Part shown: piece after piece, positions 54,570-62,696 of the stretch | How positions within the stretch are numbered: the stretch's first letter is position 1 | How the letters are laid out: each line of letters starts with the position of its first letter | From: Roseburia sp934320555 | Lineage (GTDB): Bacteria > Bacillota > Clostridia > Lachnospirales > Lachnospiraceae | Assembly (NCBI GenBank): GCA_934320555.1 | Contig: CAKRFH010000001.1 | Location: forward strand, 80,695-144,694 | Length of the DNA stretch: 64,000 nucleotides | Direction of reading: 5' to 3' | Translations under genes and position numbers: made by a program | Notes under the pieces: model-generated | The model's database searches: none | Told to the model about the DNA's origin: nothing | What the model saw: the letters and a program-made list of their open reading frames with translations, nothing else

Positions 54570-55262
54570 ATGTTAAAAGAACGTTTAAAAGAAGTAGAAC
54601 AGAATATACAGAATGCCTGCGACCGCAGCGGAAGAGACCGCAGTGAAGTCACCCTGATCGCTGTGAGCAAGACAAAGCCTGTTTCCATGTTACAGGAAGT
54701 GTACGAGGAAAATATCCGCGATTTCGGAGAAAATAAAGTTCAGGAGCTCTGTGAAAAAATAGAAGTTCTCCCTTCGGATATCCGCTGGCATATGATCGGA
54801 CATTTGCAGCGCAACAAAGTCAAATACATTGTCGGACAGGTGGCTCTGATTCATTCTGTGGATTCCTATCGCCTTGCAGAGGAGATCAACATTCAGGCAA
54901 AGAAGAAGAATGTCACCGTTCCGATTCTTGTGGAGGTAAATATTGCACATGAGGAATCCAAATTCGGCATCTCAGAAGCGGATGCAATCCAGCTGGTTGA
55001 GGAGATTGCTGAGCTTGACAATATCCGGATCATGGGACTGATGACGATTGCCCCATATGTGGAGAATCCGGAGGACAACCGGATGTATTTCCGCAAAATA
55101 AAAGAATTATCTGTTGACATAAGAAATAAAAAAATAGATAATGTATCTATGGATATTCTATCTATGGGTATGACCGGAGACTATCAGGTGGCGATCGAAG
55201 AGGGTGCTACCATGGTTCGGGTTGGAACTGGCATATTCGGAGAGAGAAATTACAATAAATAG
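54570..55262 (+). CDS. PLP homeostasis protein YggS/YlmE
   Basis: This 230-residue alanine-racemase-fold single-domain protein binds PLP without known catalysis. The PLP lysine is in LIAVSKTKPV, with GENKVQEL, WHMIGHLQRNKVKYI and SMGMTGDYQVAIEEGATMVRVGTGIFG as landmarks (the last around residues 195-222). It precedes sepF as in the Bacillus ylmE-ylmF order. AAGGAGA favours the ATG at 54570; a GTG sits at 54567. Confidence 0.95.
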   Translation: MLKERLKEVEQNIQNACDRSGRDRSEVTLIAVSKTKPVSMLQEVYEENIRDFGENKVQELCEKIEVLPSDIRWHMIGHLQRNKVKYIVGQVALIHSVDSYRLAEEINIQAKKKNVTVPILVEVNIAHEESKFGISEADAIQLVEEIAELDNIRIMGLMTIAPYVENPEDNRMYFRKIKELSVDIRNKKIDNVSMDILSMGMTGDYQVAIEEGATMVRVGTGIFGERNYNK

Positions 55263-55279
55263 ACATAGGAGTAAGAAAC

Positions 55280-55783
55280 ATGAGTTTTGTAGATAAATTT
55301 TTAAATATCATGCGGTTGAATCCGGACGATGACGATGATTTCTATAACGAGGATTACGATTACGATGAGGAGGAAGAAGTTTCGCGCAAACCTATCCGTG
55401 CGAAGAAGGAAGTACCGGCTTACCAGGAAGACTATAAAGAGAAACCTGCCAAGGCTCCTGCCAAAGTCACACCGATCCGTCCTTCCAGAAAATCTTCCAA
55501 TCTCTCTGGAATGGAAGTATGTGTAATCAAACCTACTTCCGTGGAAGATGCAAGGGAAATCACAGAGACACTGTTAAACAATCGTACCGTTGTCTTGAAC
55601 GTTGAGGGTCTTGATGTGGAGATCGCACAGCGTATTATTGACTTTACATCCGGTTCCTGCTTCGCAGTGAGCGGCAACTTACAGAAGATTTCCAATTATA
55701 TCTTCATCATTACACCGGAATCCGTCGATATTTCAGGTGATTTTCTGAATATTGTAGACGCATTTGATACCAAAGGAATGTAA
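55280..55783 (+). CDS. sepF: Cell division protein SepF
   Basis: This 167-residue protein has an N-terminal amphipathic membrane-binding helix (SFVDKFLNIMRL). An acidic Asp/Tyr-rich linker (about 18-40) and a basic stretch follow. The C-terminal SepF domain (about 75-160) includes VCVIKPTSVEDAREITETLL and the FtsZ-binding face. SepF anchors FtsZ to membrane. It lies 17 nt downstream of the yggS-like gene; ylmG is missing between sepF and ylmH. Confidence 0.95.
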   Translation: MSFVDKFLNIMRLNPDDDDDFYNEDYDYDEEEEVSRKPIRAKKEVPAYQEDYKEKPAKAPAKVTPIRPSRKSSNLSGMEVCVIKPTSVEDAREITETLLNNRTVVLNVEGLDVEIAQRIIDFTSGSCFAVSGNLQKISNYIFIITPESVDISGDFLNIVDAFDTKGM

Positions 55784-55788
55784 TCCAT

Positions 55789-56544
55789 ATGTCCATGAAC
55801 GAACAGGATTTATGTAAAAAGAAGTTAATAGACCTGTCAAAGCAGGCAAACAGAAAGGGAATCGTTTTATTCAGCGATTTCCTTAATTTGAATGAACAGA
55901 CCATTTTTCATCAAAACGAAAAATATTACGAGACCCGCACCGAGACTTTCGGCGGAGTTGATTTTGCAGAGCGTCAGATGGTTGCTTTTATCCCTGATGC
56001 TCTTTATTATGAGTGGGCATATCCGATCACTTATCTGGAGGTAACACCCACGTATCCGAAGTTTGCCGAGAAGCTCGGGCACCGTGATCTCTTAGGCTCT
56101 GTCATGAACCTTGGGGTTGACCGGGGCAGGGTTGGGGATATTTTAGTCGGCGACGACAAATATGTGATCATCTGTGAGGAGAGTATTGCCCCTTATTTTA
56201 TCGAACATTTGGATAAGATAAAGCATACAGTTGTCTCCGTCAAGAGCTGCACAGCAGAAGAACTCGAAGTACAGCAGAAGTTCACGGATAAAGACGGTAT
56301 CATCACTTCCAACCGTTTGGATAGCATTATCGCATGTGTCTACAATTTTTCCAGAAGCCAGTCCTTAGAATATCTGAAGGCAGAGAAGGTTTTTATCAAT
56401 GGAAAATGTGTCCAGAACCCGTCCTGCCGCTGTAAGGAGGGCGATATTATTTCTGTGCGCGGAAATGGACGTTTCCTTTTCGAACAGGAATATGGCACCA
56501 CCAACCGGGGAAGAATCCGGTTTCATTACAAACTATACGAATAA
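55789..56544 (+). CDS. YlmH-family S4 RNA-binding protein
   Basis: This 251-residue protein has an N-terminal YlmH domain (VDFAERQMVAFIPDALYYEW, GHRDLLGSVMNLGVDRGRVGDI near 95-120). The C-terminal S4 domain (about 178-240) contains VFINGKCVQNP and EGDIISVRGNGRF. In Bacillus YlmH has been implicated in ribosome quality control. It is 5 nt after sepF. Confidence 0.92.
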   Translation: MSMNEQDLCKKKLIDLSKQANRKGIVLFSDFLNLNEQTIFHQNEKYYETRTETFGGVDFAERQMVAFIPDALYYEWAYPITYLEVTPTYPKFAEKLGHRDLLGSVMNLGVDRGRVGDILVGDDKYVIICEESIAPYFIEHLDKIKHTVVSVKSCTAEELEVQQKFTDKDGIITSNRLDSIIACVYNFSRSQSLEYLKAEKVFINGKCVQNPSCRCKEGDIISVRGNGRFLFEQEYGTTNRGRIRFHYKLYE

Positions 56545-56565
56545 ACTTACAGGAGGAACCGCCCG

Positions 56566-57660
56566 ATGTCAAAAGATTTGCCAGTAACCTTAAACAATAC
56601 CGTCATTTACCATATTCAGTTAAAGAATTCCTTTTCCAATCTCGGAAAAGAGCTCATAAACCTTGGCTACATGCCGGATCAGAAGTTCTGTATCGTCTCT
56701 GATTCCAATGTCGCACCACTTTATGGGGAGGAGATCTGTACTCTGCTAAAGGAGTCCGGATATCAGCAGGTCTATTGCTATACATTCCAGGCCGGAGAGG
56801 CGAGTAAGAATACTTCCACGGTTAATGACGTCTACGAATATCTGATTGGACATCATTTTGACCGTCACGATGTATTGATCGCATTAGGCGGTGGTGTTGT
56901 CGGAGATCTCACCGGTTTTACCGCAGCGACTTATCTGCGTGGGATTGATTTTGTTCAGGTTCCAACCTCCCTGCTTGCGCAGGTGGACAGCAGTATCGGT
57001 GGAAAGACAGGTGTGGACTTCCTGCAGTACAAAAATATGGTAGGCGCTTTTTATCAGCCGAAGTTAGTTTATATGAACCTGAATGTCTTAAAAACACTTC
57101 CAAAAGATCAGCTTGTTTCAGGCTTCGGAGAAATTTTAAAGCACGGCCTGATCAAAAACAGCCGCTACTTTTCCTGGATGAACGAGCACTATCAGGATAT
57201 TTTAGATCTCGACTATGACACATTAGAGGAAATGATCTATGAGAGCTGCCGCATCAAACGTGATGTGGTGGAACGTGACCCGAAAGAATTAGGAGAACGC
57301 GCCCTTCTCAACTTCGGTCATACGATCGGTCATGCAGTAGAAAAGCTTGCAGATTTCAAATTATCGCATGGTGTCTGCGTTGGGCTCGGCACAGTAGCAG
57401 CTTCTTACCTGTCCTGCAGGCTTGGAAATATTTCAGATCAGGATCTTGCGCTGATTGAGGAGACACTACAGCATTTTGGTCTGTTGACACGCGTTTCCAA
57501 TCTAGATGCCAAGGAAATATTAGACACCACAAAACTTGACAAAAAGATGGTAGGAGCGAAGCTCAAGTTTATCCTGCTAGAAACCATTGGCAATGCTTAC
57601 ATTTACCGCGATCTCTCTGATGAACAGATTTTAGAGGGAATCCACTATATTTTAGCTTAA
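56566..57660 (+). CDS. aroB: 3-dehydroquinate synthase
   Basis: This 364-residue shikimate pathway enzyme cyclises DAHP to 3-dehydroquinate using NAD+ and zinc. The NAD motif is ALGGGVVGDLTGFTAATYLRG (near 107-127). QVPTSLLAQVDSSIGGKTGVD and the zinc His in LNFGHTIGHAVE follow. The start has AGGAGGAA upstream. No other aro genes are nearby; it is placed between division and lipoprotein genes. Confidence 0.97.
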   Translation: MSKDLPVTLNNTVIYHIQLKNSFSNLGKELINLGYMPDQKFCIVSDSNVAPLYGEEICTLLKESGYQQVYCYTFQAGEASKNTSTVNDVYEYLIGHHFDRHDVLIALGGGVVGDLTGFTAATYLRGIDFVQVPTSLLAQVDSSIGGKTGVDFLQYKNMVGAFYQPKLVYMNLNVLKTLPKDQLVSGFGEILKHGLIKNSRYFSWMNEHYQDILDLDYDTLEEMIYESCRIKRDVVERDPKELGERALLNFGHTIGHAVEKLADFKLSHGVCVGLGTVAASYLSCRLGNISDQDLALIEETLQHFGLLTRVSNLDAKEILDTTKLDKKMVGAKLKFILLETIGNAYIYRDLSDEQILEGIHYILA

Positions 57661-57676
57661 CAGAAACGGAATAAAT

Positions 57677-58213
57677 ATGACTATGAATACAACATCCTCT
57701 TTGACAAAAAAAGCTGCGATCGGTGCAGCAGTATCAATTTTTCTTATTCTATTAGACCAGCTTACCAAAGTACTTGCCCTTCAGTTTCTGAAAGATCAGG
57801 AACCACTTGTTCTAATACCGGGTGTTTTTGAGCTCCGTTATCTTGAGAACCGCGGGGCAGCTTTCGGCATTCTTCAGGGAAAGAAAACCTTTTTTGTCGT
57901 TTTCACGCTGATCATACTGGCGGTTCTCGTTTATCTTTTCCTTAAGAAGCTCCCGGCGCAGAAGAGATTTTTCTTTATGAACGCAATCTGTGTACTTTTC
58001 TTTGCTGGCGCAATTGGAAACTTTATCGACCGTGTCATGCACAATTATGTCGTTGACTTTTTCTATTTTAGTTTGATTGATTTCCCGATTTTTAACGTCG
58101 CAGATATCTATGTCACAGTTGCGGCTTTTGCCATGATCTTTTTGGGACTGTTTTACTATAAGGAAGAAGATTTCAACCAGATTTTCCCGTCAAAGAAACC
58201 GGCAGAGAAGTAG
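57677..58213 (+). CDS. lspA: Lipoprotein signal peptidase
   Basis: This 178-residue aspartyl peptidase with four membrane spans cleaves prolipoprotein signal peptides. Landmarks are LDQLTKVLA, LENRGAAFGIL and the two catalytic Asp regions NFIDRVMHNYVVDFF and FNVADI. It pairs with rluD as is usual. A client in this window is the lipoprotein carboxypeptidase. Confidence 0.96.
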   Translation: MTMNTTSSLTKKAAIGAAVSIFLILLDQLTKVLALQFLKDQEPLVLIPGVFELRYLENRGAAFGILQGKKTFFVVFTLIILAVLVYLFLKKLPAQKRFFFMNAICVLFFAGAIGNFIDRVMHNYVVDFFYFSLIDFPIFNVADIYVTVAAFAMIFLGLFYYKEEDFNQIFPSKKPAEK

Positions 58214-58221
58214 GAGATCCC

Positions 58222-59133
58222 ATGCAAAAAGAAACATTTGAAGTAGCGTACGAATATGAGGGAGAGAGACTGGATAAGTATGTCAGCATACTTTTTCCGG
58301 AGCAGTCTCGCTCCTTTTTTCAGAAAATAATTAAAGACGGACATGTCTTCGTAAATGACTATCCGCAGAAAGCCAATTACCGTCTGAAAACAGATGACCT
58401 GGTCACCGTGGAGATTCCGGATGCCACACCGACCCAGATTCTGCCGGAAAATATTCCGTTAGATATTCTATATGAAGATGATGACCTGCTCGTGGTCAAT
58501 AAGCCGAAGGGCATGGTTGTCCATCCATCTGCCGGTCATTATTCCGGCACACTCGTCAATGCCATTATGTATCATTGCAAAGACAGTCTGTCCGGTATTA
58601 ACGGGGAAATCCGTCCGGGCATCGTTCACCGGATTGATATGGACACGACCGGCTCGCTGATTGTCTGCAAAAATGATGAAAGCCATATTTTTATTGCAGA
58701 GCAGATTAAGGAACACAGCGTCAACCGCAGATACCGCGGAATTGTATACGGTGTGGTAAAAGAAGAGGAAGGAACCATCCATGCCCCGATCGGAAGGCAT
58801 CCGATCGACCGCAAGAAAATGGCGATTAATGAGAAGAATGGAAAAGATGCCATCACACATTACCGTGTCTTGGAGCGGTTTGAGCGTTATACCTATATGG
58901 AATTTAAACTTGAGACAGGCAGAACCCACCAGATCCGCGTACATATGGCAAGCATCGGACACCCTCTGTTAGGTGATGCGTTGTATTCCAATGGAAAAAG
59001 TCCTTACAAATTGCAGGGACAAACCCTTCATGCCATGACAATCGGCTTTATCCATCCAAGAACACATGAATATATGGAAGTAAATGCACCGTTGCCTGAA
59101 TATTTTGAAAAGATTTTAAAAGATTTGAGATAA
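58222..59133 (+). CDS. rluD: RluD-type 23S rRNA pseudouridine synthase
   Basis: This 303-residue enzyme has an N-terminal S4 domain (about 10-75). The RluA-family catalytic domain carries the catalytic Asp in GIVHRIDMDTTG (near 140), with GRTHQIRVHMASIGHPLLGDALYS further on. Position specificity (1911/1915/1917 or other) is inferred only from the lspA linkage and length. It ends an operon from the promoter near 53.1 kb. Confidence 0.93.
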   Translation: MQKETFEVAYEYEGERLDKYVSILFPEQSRSFFQKIIKDGHVFVNDYPQKANYRLKTDDLVTVEIPDATPTQILPENIPLDILYEDDDLLVVNKPKGMVVHPSAGHYSGTLVNAIMYHCKDSLSGINGEIRPGIVHRIDMDTTGSLIVCKNDESHIFIAEQIKEHSVNRRYRGIVYGVVKEEEGTIHAPIGRHPIDRKKMAINEKNGKDAITHYRVLERFERYTYMEFKLETGRTHQIRVHMASIGHPLLGDALYSNGKSPYKLQGQTLHAMTIGFIHPRTHEYMEVNAPLPEYFEKILKDLR

Positions 59134-59243
59134 TTTGAAATAATTCTTTCATTTTTTTATATAATAAGGTATAATAAATTTAAACAACAGAATTTGTTTT
59201 TCCTTATTCTGATGTTTAATAAAATGTAAAGGTGGGATTATTT

Positions 59244-59876
59244 ATGAGTAATAAAATATATACGATCGGTAGAGAATTTGGAAGCGGTGGTAAAGCAGTT
59301 GGTGAGAAATTAGCTGAACGTCTCGGAATCAAGCTTTATGACAAGGAACTTTTACAACAGGCTGCTAAAGACAGTGGTTTCTGTGAGGAAATCTTCGAAA
59401 ATCACGATGAAAAGCCAACAAACAGCTTTTTATATTCCCTCGTAATGGATACATATTCTGTCAGTGGATATTCTGCAGCACCTTTCCTTGATATGCCATT
59501 GAATCACAAAGTATTCCTCGCACAGTTCGAGACAATTAAGAAGATTGCCGAGACAGAGTCCTGTGTAATCGTGGGTCGCTGCGCCGACTACGCGTTAGCT
59601 GATAATCCGGACTGCATCAACATCTTCATTCATGCTGATATGGACATCCGTGTCCGCAATGTCTGCAAGAGTCTGAATATCACCGAGAATAAAGCCCGTG
59701 ATATCATCAATAAGACGGATAAGCAGCGTGCAAGTTATTACAATTATTACACCAGTAAGAAGTGGGGCGATTCTAAGAGCTATAACCTTTCCTTAGATGC
59801 CGGAAAGCTTGGTATTGACAATTGTGTGGAGATGATTTTAAAGTACAGGGAACTGTATGATACTATGAATAAGTAA
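59244..59876 (+). CDS. Cytidylate kinase-like family protein
   Basis: This 210-residue P-loop protein has the motif IGREFGSGGKAVGEKLAERLG at the N-terminus and CVIVGRCADYAL in the middle. The Arg-rich lid RASYYNYYTSKKWGDSKSYNL is near 165-185. It belongs to the Cytidylate_kin2 family, commonly duplicated in Lachnospiraceae; the true substrate is unproven and a canonical cmk may be elsewhere. The ATG at 59244 has AAAGGTGGGA upstream. A strong terminator follows. Confidence 0.88.
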   Translation: MSNKIYTIGREFGSGGKAVGEKLAERLGIKLYDKELLQQAAKDSGFCEEIFENHDEKPTNSFLYSLVMDTYSVSGYSAAPFLDMPLNHKVFLAQFETIKKIAETESCVIVGRCADYALADNPDCINIFIHADMDIRVRNVCKSLNITENKARDIINKTDKQRASYYNYYTSKKWGDSKSYNLSLDAGKLGIDNCVEMILKYRELYDTMNK

Positions 59877-59909
59877 AATACCATTTAGATTGTAAGATAA
59901 TATGAATTT

Positions 59910-59953
59910 AAAAAGGCAGGCTCTAGAGTCAAAATCTGGGGCTTGCCTTTTTT
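59910..59953 (+). terminator. Intrinsic terminator at the chromosome/prophage junction
   Basis: An 18-bp stem (59910-59927 with 59935-59952, three G-U pairs) with a 7-nt loop ends in a T-run. It closes the host operon; phage-like sequence begins immediately after. Confidence 0.85.
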
Positions 59954-59957
59954 AGCT

Positions 59958-60028
59958 CATATTGCTACACAATTCTTATTTGGGAGGTGGTGCTTCTTGG
60001 GATTTATAATATCCAGATCATAAAATAA
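59958..60028 (+). pseudogene. Broken 5' fragment of a rep gene, inverted copy
   Basis: Plus-strand sequence here repeats the start region of the minus-strand rep gene. Positions 59981-60001 are an exact 21-bp inverted match to 61554-61574, within about 60 bp of similarity that includes TTGCTACA. Translation in the same frame gives V-V-L-L-G-I-Y-N-I-Q-I-I-K-stop (59987-60028), against V-V-L-L-G-V-Y-N-V-Q-V in rep. Differences are mostly synonymous or conservative, so this is the remnant of a related but distinct rep gene rather than a recent copy. The frame stops after 13 codons. Confidence 0.7.
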
Positions 60029-60161
60029 TCCACATATAAATTCAAAAATACATAGTCCCACAGGGTTTATAGTCATAATAAGCTTATCCAGCCAGTTATT
60101 GATACAAGTAAGCAAAGCATGTAAAAACGGAGCCAGAACAGCCCGTCATTGCCTTTTCCGA

Positions 60162-60201
60162 ACAAACTATTCGTTAAACTTGTGTTTTGCGAATAGTTTG
60201 T
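60162..60201. repeat. 12-bp inverted repeat hairpin
   Basis: ACAAACTATTCG (60162-60173) and CGAATAGTTTGT (60190-60201) are exact complements with a 16-nt loop. There is no T-run, so it is not a terminator. It does not resemble a Firmicute dif site. Confidence 0.75.
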
Positions 60202-60364
60202 GCTATCTGATGAACAGACTATAACACTATCCAATGCGTATTGCAAGCCTTATCTTTACGAGCTAAAACGATTTGTTAAATCTTGCTAAAAATACAAATA
60301 TAATTGATCTCTGTTTTTGTACATTACGCGCACAGTCTTTTGATTATATCATATGAGTAAAGCA

Positions 60365-60413
60365 CAGGCAGAAAATATTTTCTAAATGGCTGCACATTTT
60401 CATTTTCTGCCTG
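60365..60413. repeat. 12-bp inverted repeat overlapping a 14-bp palindrome
   Basis: CAGGCAGAAAAT (60365-60376) pairs with ATTTTCTGCCTG (60402-60413) across 25 nt. The left arm also belongs to the perfect palindrome AGAAAATATTTTCT (60370-60383), so two exclusive structures are possible. Confidence 0.75.
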
Positions 60414-60498
60414 CCGCATGGCGGTTGCGCTTCGCTTATGCTTGACTTCATATGTTCCCCCAGAGAAAAAAGTGCGCTAGCACGGAAAGAGGTAACTT

Positions 60499-60735
60499 AT
60501 GAATCGAATCGCATTAAAAAAGTACATCGCAGAACACTATGACGGAGGTTTTTGGTTCTGTATTAGTAGTTGGTTGTCAAATCCTACCCCATGGGAAATT
60601 ATGTTTTTTCATGAACGAGTTACATTTGAAGGAAAAGACTACAATGTAACCATTATACAGAAATGGTATCTAGAAGACGATTTCGAAGCCGTACAACAGG
60701 CTATAGACATCTGGTTCGAGGTTGAGAAATATTAA
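60499..60735 (+). CDS. 78-residue protein of the phage-like region, function unknown
   Basis: The ATG at 60499 is preceded by AAAGAGG. The product (MNRIALKKYIAEHYDGGFWF...) is soluble, Trp/Phe-rich and acidic at its C-terminus (EAVQQAIDIWFEVEKY). It is followed at once by a terminator. It is convergent with rep. Size and place would suit a single-stranded-DNA-binding or regulatory phage protein, but I see no motif to support that. Confidence 0.6.
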   Translation: MNRIALKKYIAEHYDGGFWFCISSWLSNPTPWEIMFFHERVTFEGKDYNVTIIQKWYLEDDFEAVQQAIDIWFEVEKY

Positions 60736-60759
60736 GGGGGATGCACTCCCCCTTTTTTT
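60734..60759 (+). terminator. Intrinsic terminator between convergent phage genes
   Basis: AAGGGGGA (60734-60741) pairs with TCCCCCTT (60747-60754) across a 5-nt loop, followed by a T-run. It lies between the 78-residue gene and the rep stop codon. Confidence 0.9.
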
Positions 60760-60761
60760 GC

Positions 60762-61568
60762 TTATTTTTTAATTGTTACATAACGGACAATCTGCCCGGC
60801 ACATTCTATTTTCTGTGTTTTATCATAATCAACTAAGCCCTGTTCATAAAATTCATTTATCATATTTTCTATGTCATCTGTTGCCCAATTATAATTTTCT
60901 TTTTCTACTTTTTTACAATTTTTACTGGCAAAAAAGCGCCGCTTATTTTTTAACCCTGTACATAATTCTTTTGTTATGTATTTACACATGTAAGAACACA
61001 TCTTAGCGTTATCTTCCGGAGCTGAACCAATCGGAATTGCTGTAGAGAATCCATACTTCCAACCGGATACATTGTATATCCATGGATGCATGGCATTATC
61101 AGCAGTCCGGACATATGCTTTTTTATACATGGACACCCTGCCAGAATCTTCCATTTCCATTCCATCACAGTTAGCAAGCAAGCCATGTATATGCCACGCT
61201 CCGTCCTTATGTTGTTCTGGAACAATTAAATATTTTAGGTTCGGACACTTGCGATCTTTCAAATGATTTAACCATTTACGAACACGTTTCGTACAGACAT
61301 CATATAAATACCTATCAACAGGATCGCTAAACGTGAATGTGATGAACCAATCCCATTTATTATTATAAGCGAGCTCATAAATAGATTGCTTTGTCCGATT
61401 TAGTGAAACGCGTTCAGAACGTTCCTTTTTTACATCATCCGGCAGGATAACGGCATCATCTGATACTACTCTCTCATGCTCATACTCTATAGGTCGATTG
61501 TAAATGCGGAATTGAGTAAATCCATCATAATCATAAACTTGGACATTGTAAACCCCAAGAAGCACCAC
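60762..61568 (-). CDS. Rolling-circle replication initiator (inovirus G2P-like Rep)
   Basis: This protein of about 268 residues has the three HUH-endonuclease motifs in order: WFITFTF (residues 74-80), the metal-binding WHIHGLL (125-131) and the catalytic tyrosine motif YMCKYITKE (193-201). Such proteins nick the origin of filamentous phages and small plasmids. The frame is open back to 61670. I place the start at the GTG pair 61563-61568 because homology with the broken copy at 59987 begins there, but the ribosome site GGGAGG is unusually close and ATG at 61649 is an alternative. The neighbouring zot-like gene makes a filamentous phage more likely than a plasmid. Confidence 0.85.
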   Translation of the reverse strand: MVLLGVYNVQVYDYDGFTQFRIYNRPIEYEHERVVSDDAVILPDDVKKERSERVSLNRTKQSIYELAYNNKWDWFITFTFSDPVDRYLYDVCTKRVRKWLNHLKDRKCPNLKYLIVPEQHKDGAWHIHGLLANCDGMEMEDSGRVSMYKKAYVRTADNAMHPWIYNVSGWKYGFSTAIPIGSAPEDNAKMCSYMCKYITKELCTGLKNKRRFFASKNCKKVEKENYNWATDDIENMINEFYEQGLVDYDKTQKIECAGQIVRYVTIKK

Positions 61569-61654
61569 CTCCCAGATAAAATTGTTTGTAGCAACATGGG
61601 TAAGATATGTTGCTACTATCAAGTAGAGATTTTCTAAAATCTGCCGCATTACGA

Positions 61655-61763
61655 TCTTGACAACAGGCACCCACGGGGGAGCATGGCAGGCTCTGCCGGG
61701 GGACGGGATAAACCCGAGCCACCCGGCGGAGTCAGCCTGGCACCCCCTAACCTATTGTCAAGA
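61655..61763. repeat. GC-rich long imperfect hairpin between zot and rep
   Basis: Outer arms TCTTGACAACAGG (61655-61667) and CCTATTGTCAAGA (61751-61763) match at 12 of 13 positions. Inside, GGGGG pairs with CCCCC, CAGGCT with AGCCTG, CTCTGCCGGG with CCCGGCGGAG (one G-U) and CGGG with CCCG around ATAAA. The segment is strikingly GC-rich in an AT-rich region. In filamentous phages the intergenic region between the assembly gene and gene II holds the packaging signal and origins, so this is the best candidate here. Confidence 0.75.
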
Positions 61764-61781
61764 ACGAACGCTAGACCTCTA

Positions 61782-62696
61782 CTATCCTATTATTTTTCTA
61801 TTACTCTTCTTTTTGTTCTTAAAATATTTCCGGCTTGGATTATCCACGATTTCCATATTGGCAGGCTGATTGCACTGTAAAGAAAGTATCTCCTCTTCAC
61901 TCATCATATCGCCGGACTGGCAGGACTTTTTGAGATTATCGACACATGCAAGCGTATCATAAGCATTGTAATCAGAATCTTTAATAAACCAACCGAAGCG
62001 GCGCTTAGGTCTAATCATGGAGACACTGGTAGCGTTTTCAAGTTCCCATGCATCATACTGCGCTGAAACCATAACGCGCCATGTTTTATCGCATGACACA
62101 ACATAACTCGTCACTTGCCGGAGCAGTGCATCCACATGGTTAAACCTCTGCGCATCGTAAATAATACTGATGTGGTGATGGCGACAGGTCAGTAAAGTAT
62201 TTAAGAAAAGCGGGTCGATGTTACTCTTAAAGCTCCTGCTATTCATCTGTACGCTAAACTCATCACCCAGTACAAGCGTGATCGTCCGCGTATCGTTTTC
62301 TTTATCCTGTTCCGCGAATGTCTCCGCTACCCTGATAATCTGTTGGAGCGAGACAAACTTTTCATATGGTATATCAGTCAATTCCACATTTGAGATCACA
62401 TGTACTTTCTGTGTTATCCATTTCTTTCTGGCAAAGTCAAAGACCTTTTTGTTATTATATTTAAAGTAATTCATCCGGACATAATGCACCACGGAAAGCG
62501 TTTTTCCTTTTCCGAAAAGCGCACAGTAACAGATCAGCTTACCTGTCTGCATCTCGCGCCAACGCTTATACTTAAACCATTTATAAACATCACGGGCGGC
62601 ATTCACTGCCGCGCTGATTGGATGCGTCACAATCGTACGGATAAAGACGGAATAAACTAAAATTAAAACCGCCGCTATAGTAATTAAAATCGCCAT
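61782..62696 (-). CDS. Zot/pI-like assembly ATPase
   Basis: This 304-residue protein has one membrane helix at the very N-terminus (about 3-22). A P-loop FGKGKTL (61-67) and a Walker B-like LVLGDEF (141-147) follow, with TCRHHHISIIYDAQRF as sensor-like segment and a basic tail ending KNKKKSNRK. Zot/pI proteins drive extrusion of filamentous phages. Classical members have the membrane helix after the ATPase; here it precedes it and no C-terminal span exists, which would suit a single-membrane host without a secretin. AAGAGGTG precedes the ATG. A 51-residue gene ends directly upstream. Confidence 0.82.
   Translation of the reverse strand: MAILITIAAVLILVYSVFIRTIVTHPISAAVNAARDVYKWFKYKRWREMQTGKLICYCALFGKGKTLSVVHYVRMNYFKYNNKKVFDFARKKWITQKVHVISNVELTDIPYEKFVSLQQIIRVAETFAEQDKENDTRTITLVLGDEFSVQMNSRSFKSNIDPLFLNTLLTCRHHHISIIYDAQRFNHVDALLRQVTSYVVSCDKTWRVMVSAQYDAWELENATSVSMIRPKRRFGWFIKDSDYNAYDTLACVDNLKKSCQSGDMMSEEEILSLQCNQPANMEIVDNPSRKYFKNKKKSNRKIIG

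Larger units (their letters stand above)
60029..60498. other. AT-rich non-coding, hairpin-rich phage-like region
   Basis: No credible gene is seen in these 470 nt. Two hairpins are listed separately (60162-60201, 60365-60413). A GC-rich patch at 60411-60445 (CCGCATGGCGG, then GCGCTTCGC) can fold further. A TATAAT at 60299-60304 has no -35 at proper spacing (TTGTTA is 20 nt away). The position, between a broken rep start and the first phage-like gene, suits a remnant or active origin region. Confidence 0.5.

Noticed and set aside
59910..59953. Phage attachment site
   Set aside because: The sequence is explained as a terminator with long stem and T-run; the other phage end is outside the window, so no duplicated core can be shown.
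60162..60201. A dif/Xer recombination site for phage integration
   Set aside because: The arms and 16-nt centre do not match the 28-bp dif layout with a 6-8 bp centre.
61657..61880. Plus-strand open frames across the GC-rich hairpin
   Set aside because: They are read through the structured intergenic region and the zot 3' end, lack ribosome sites and have low-complexity composition.
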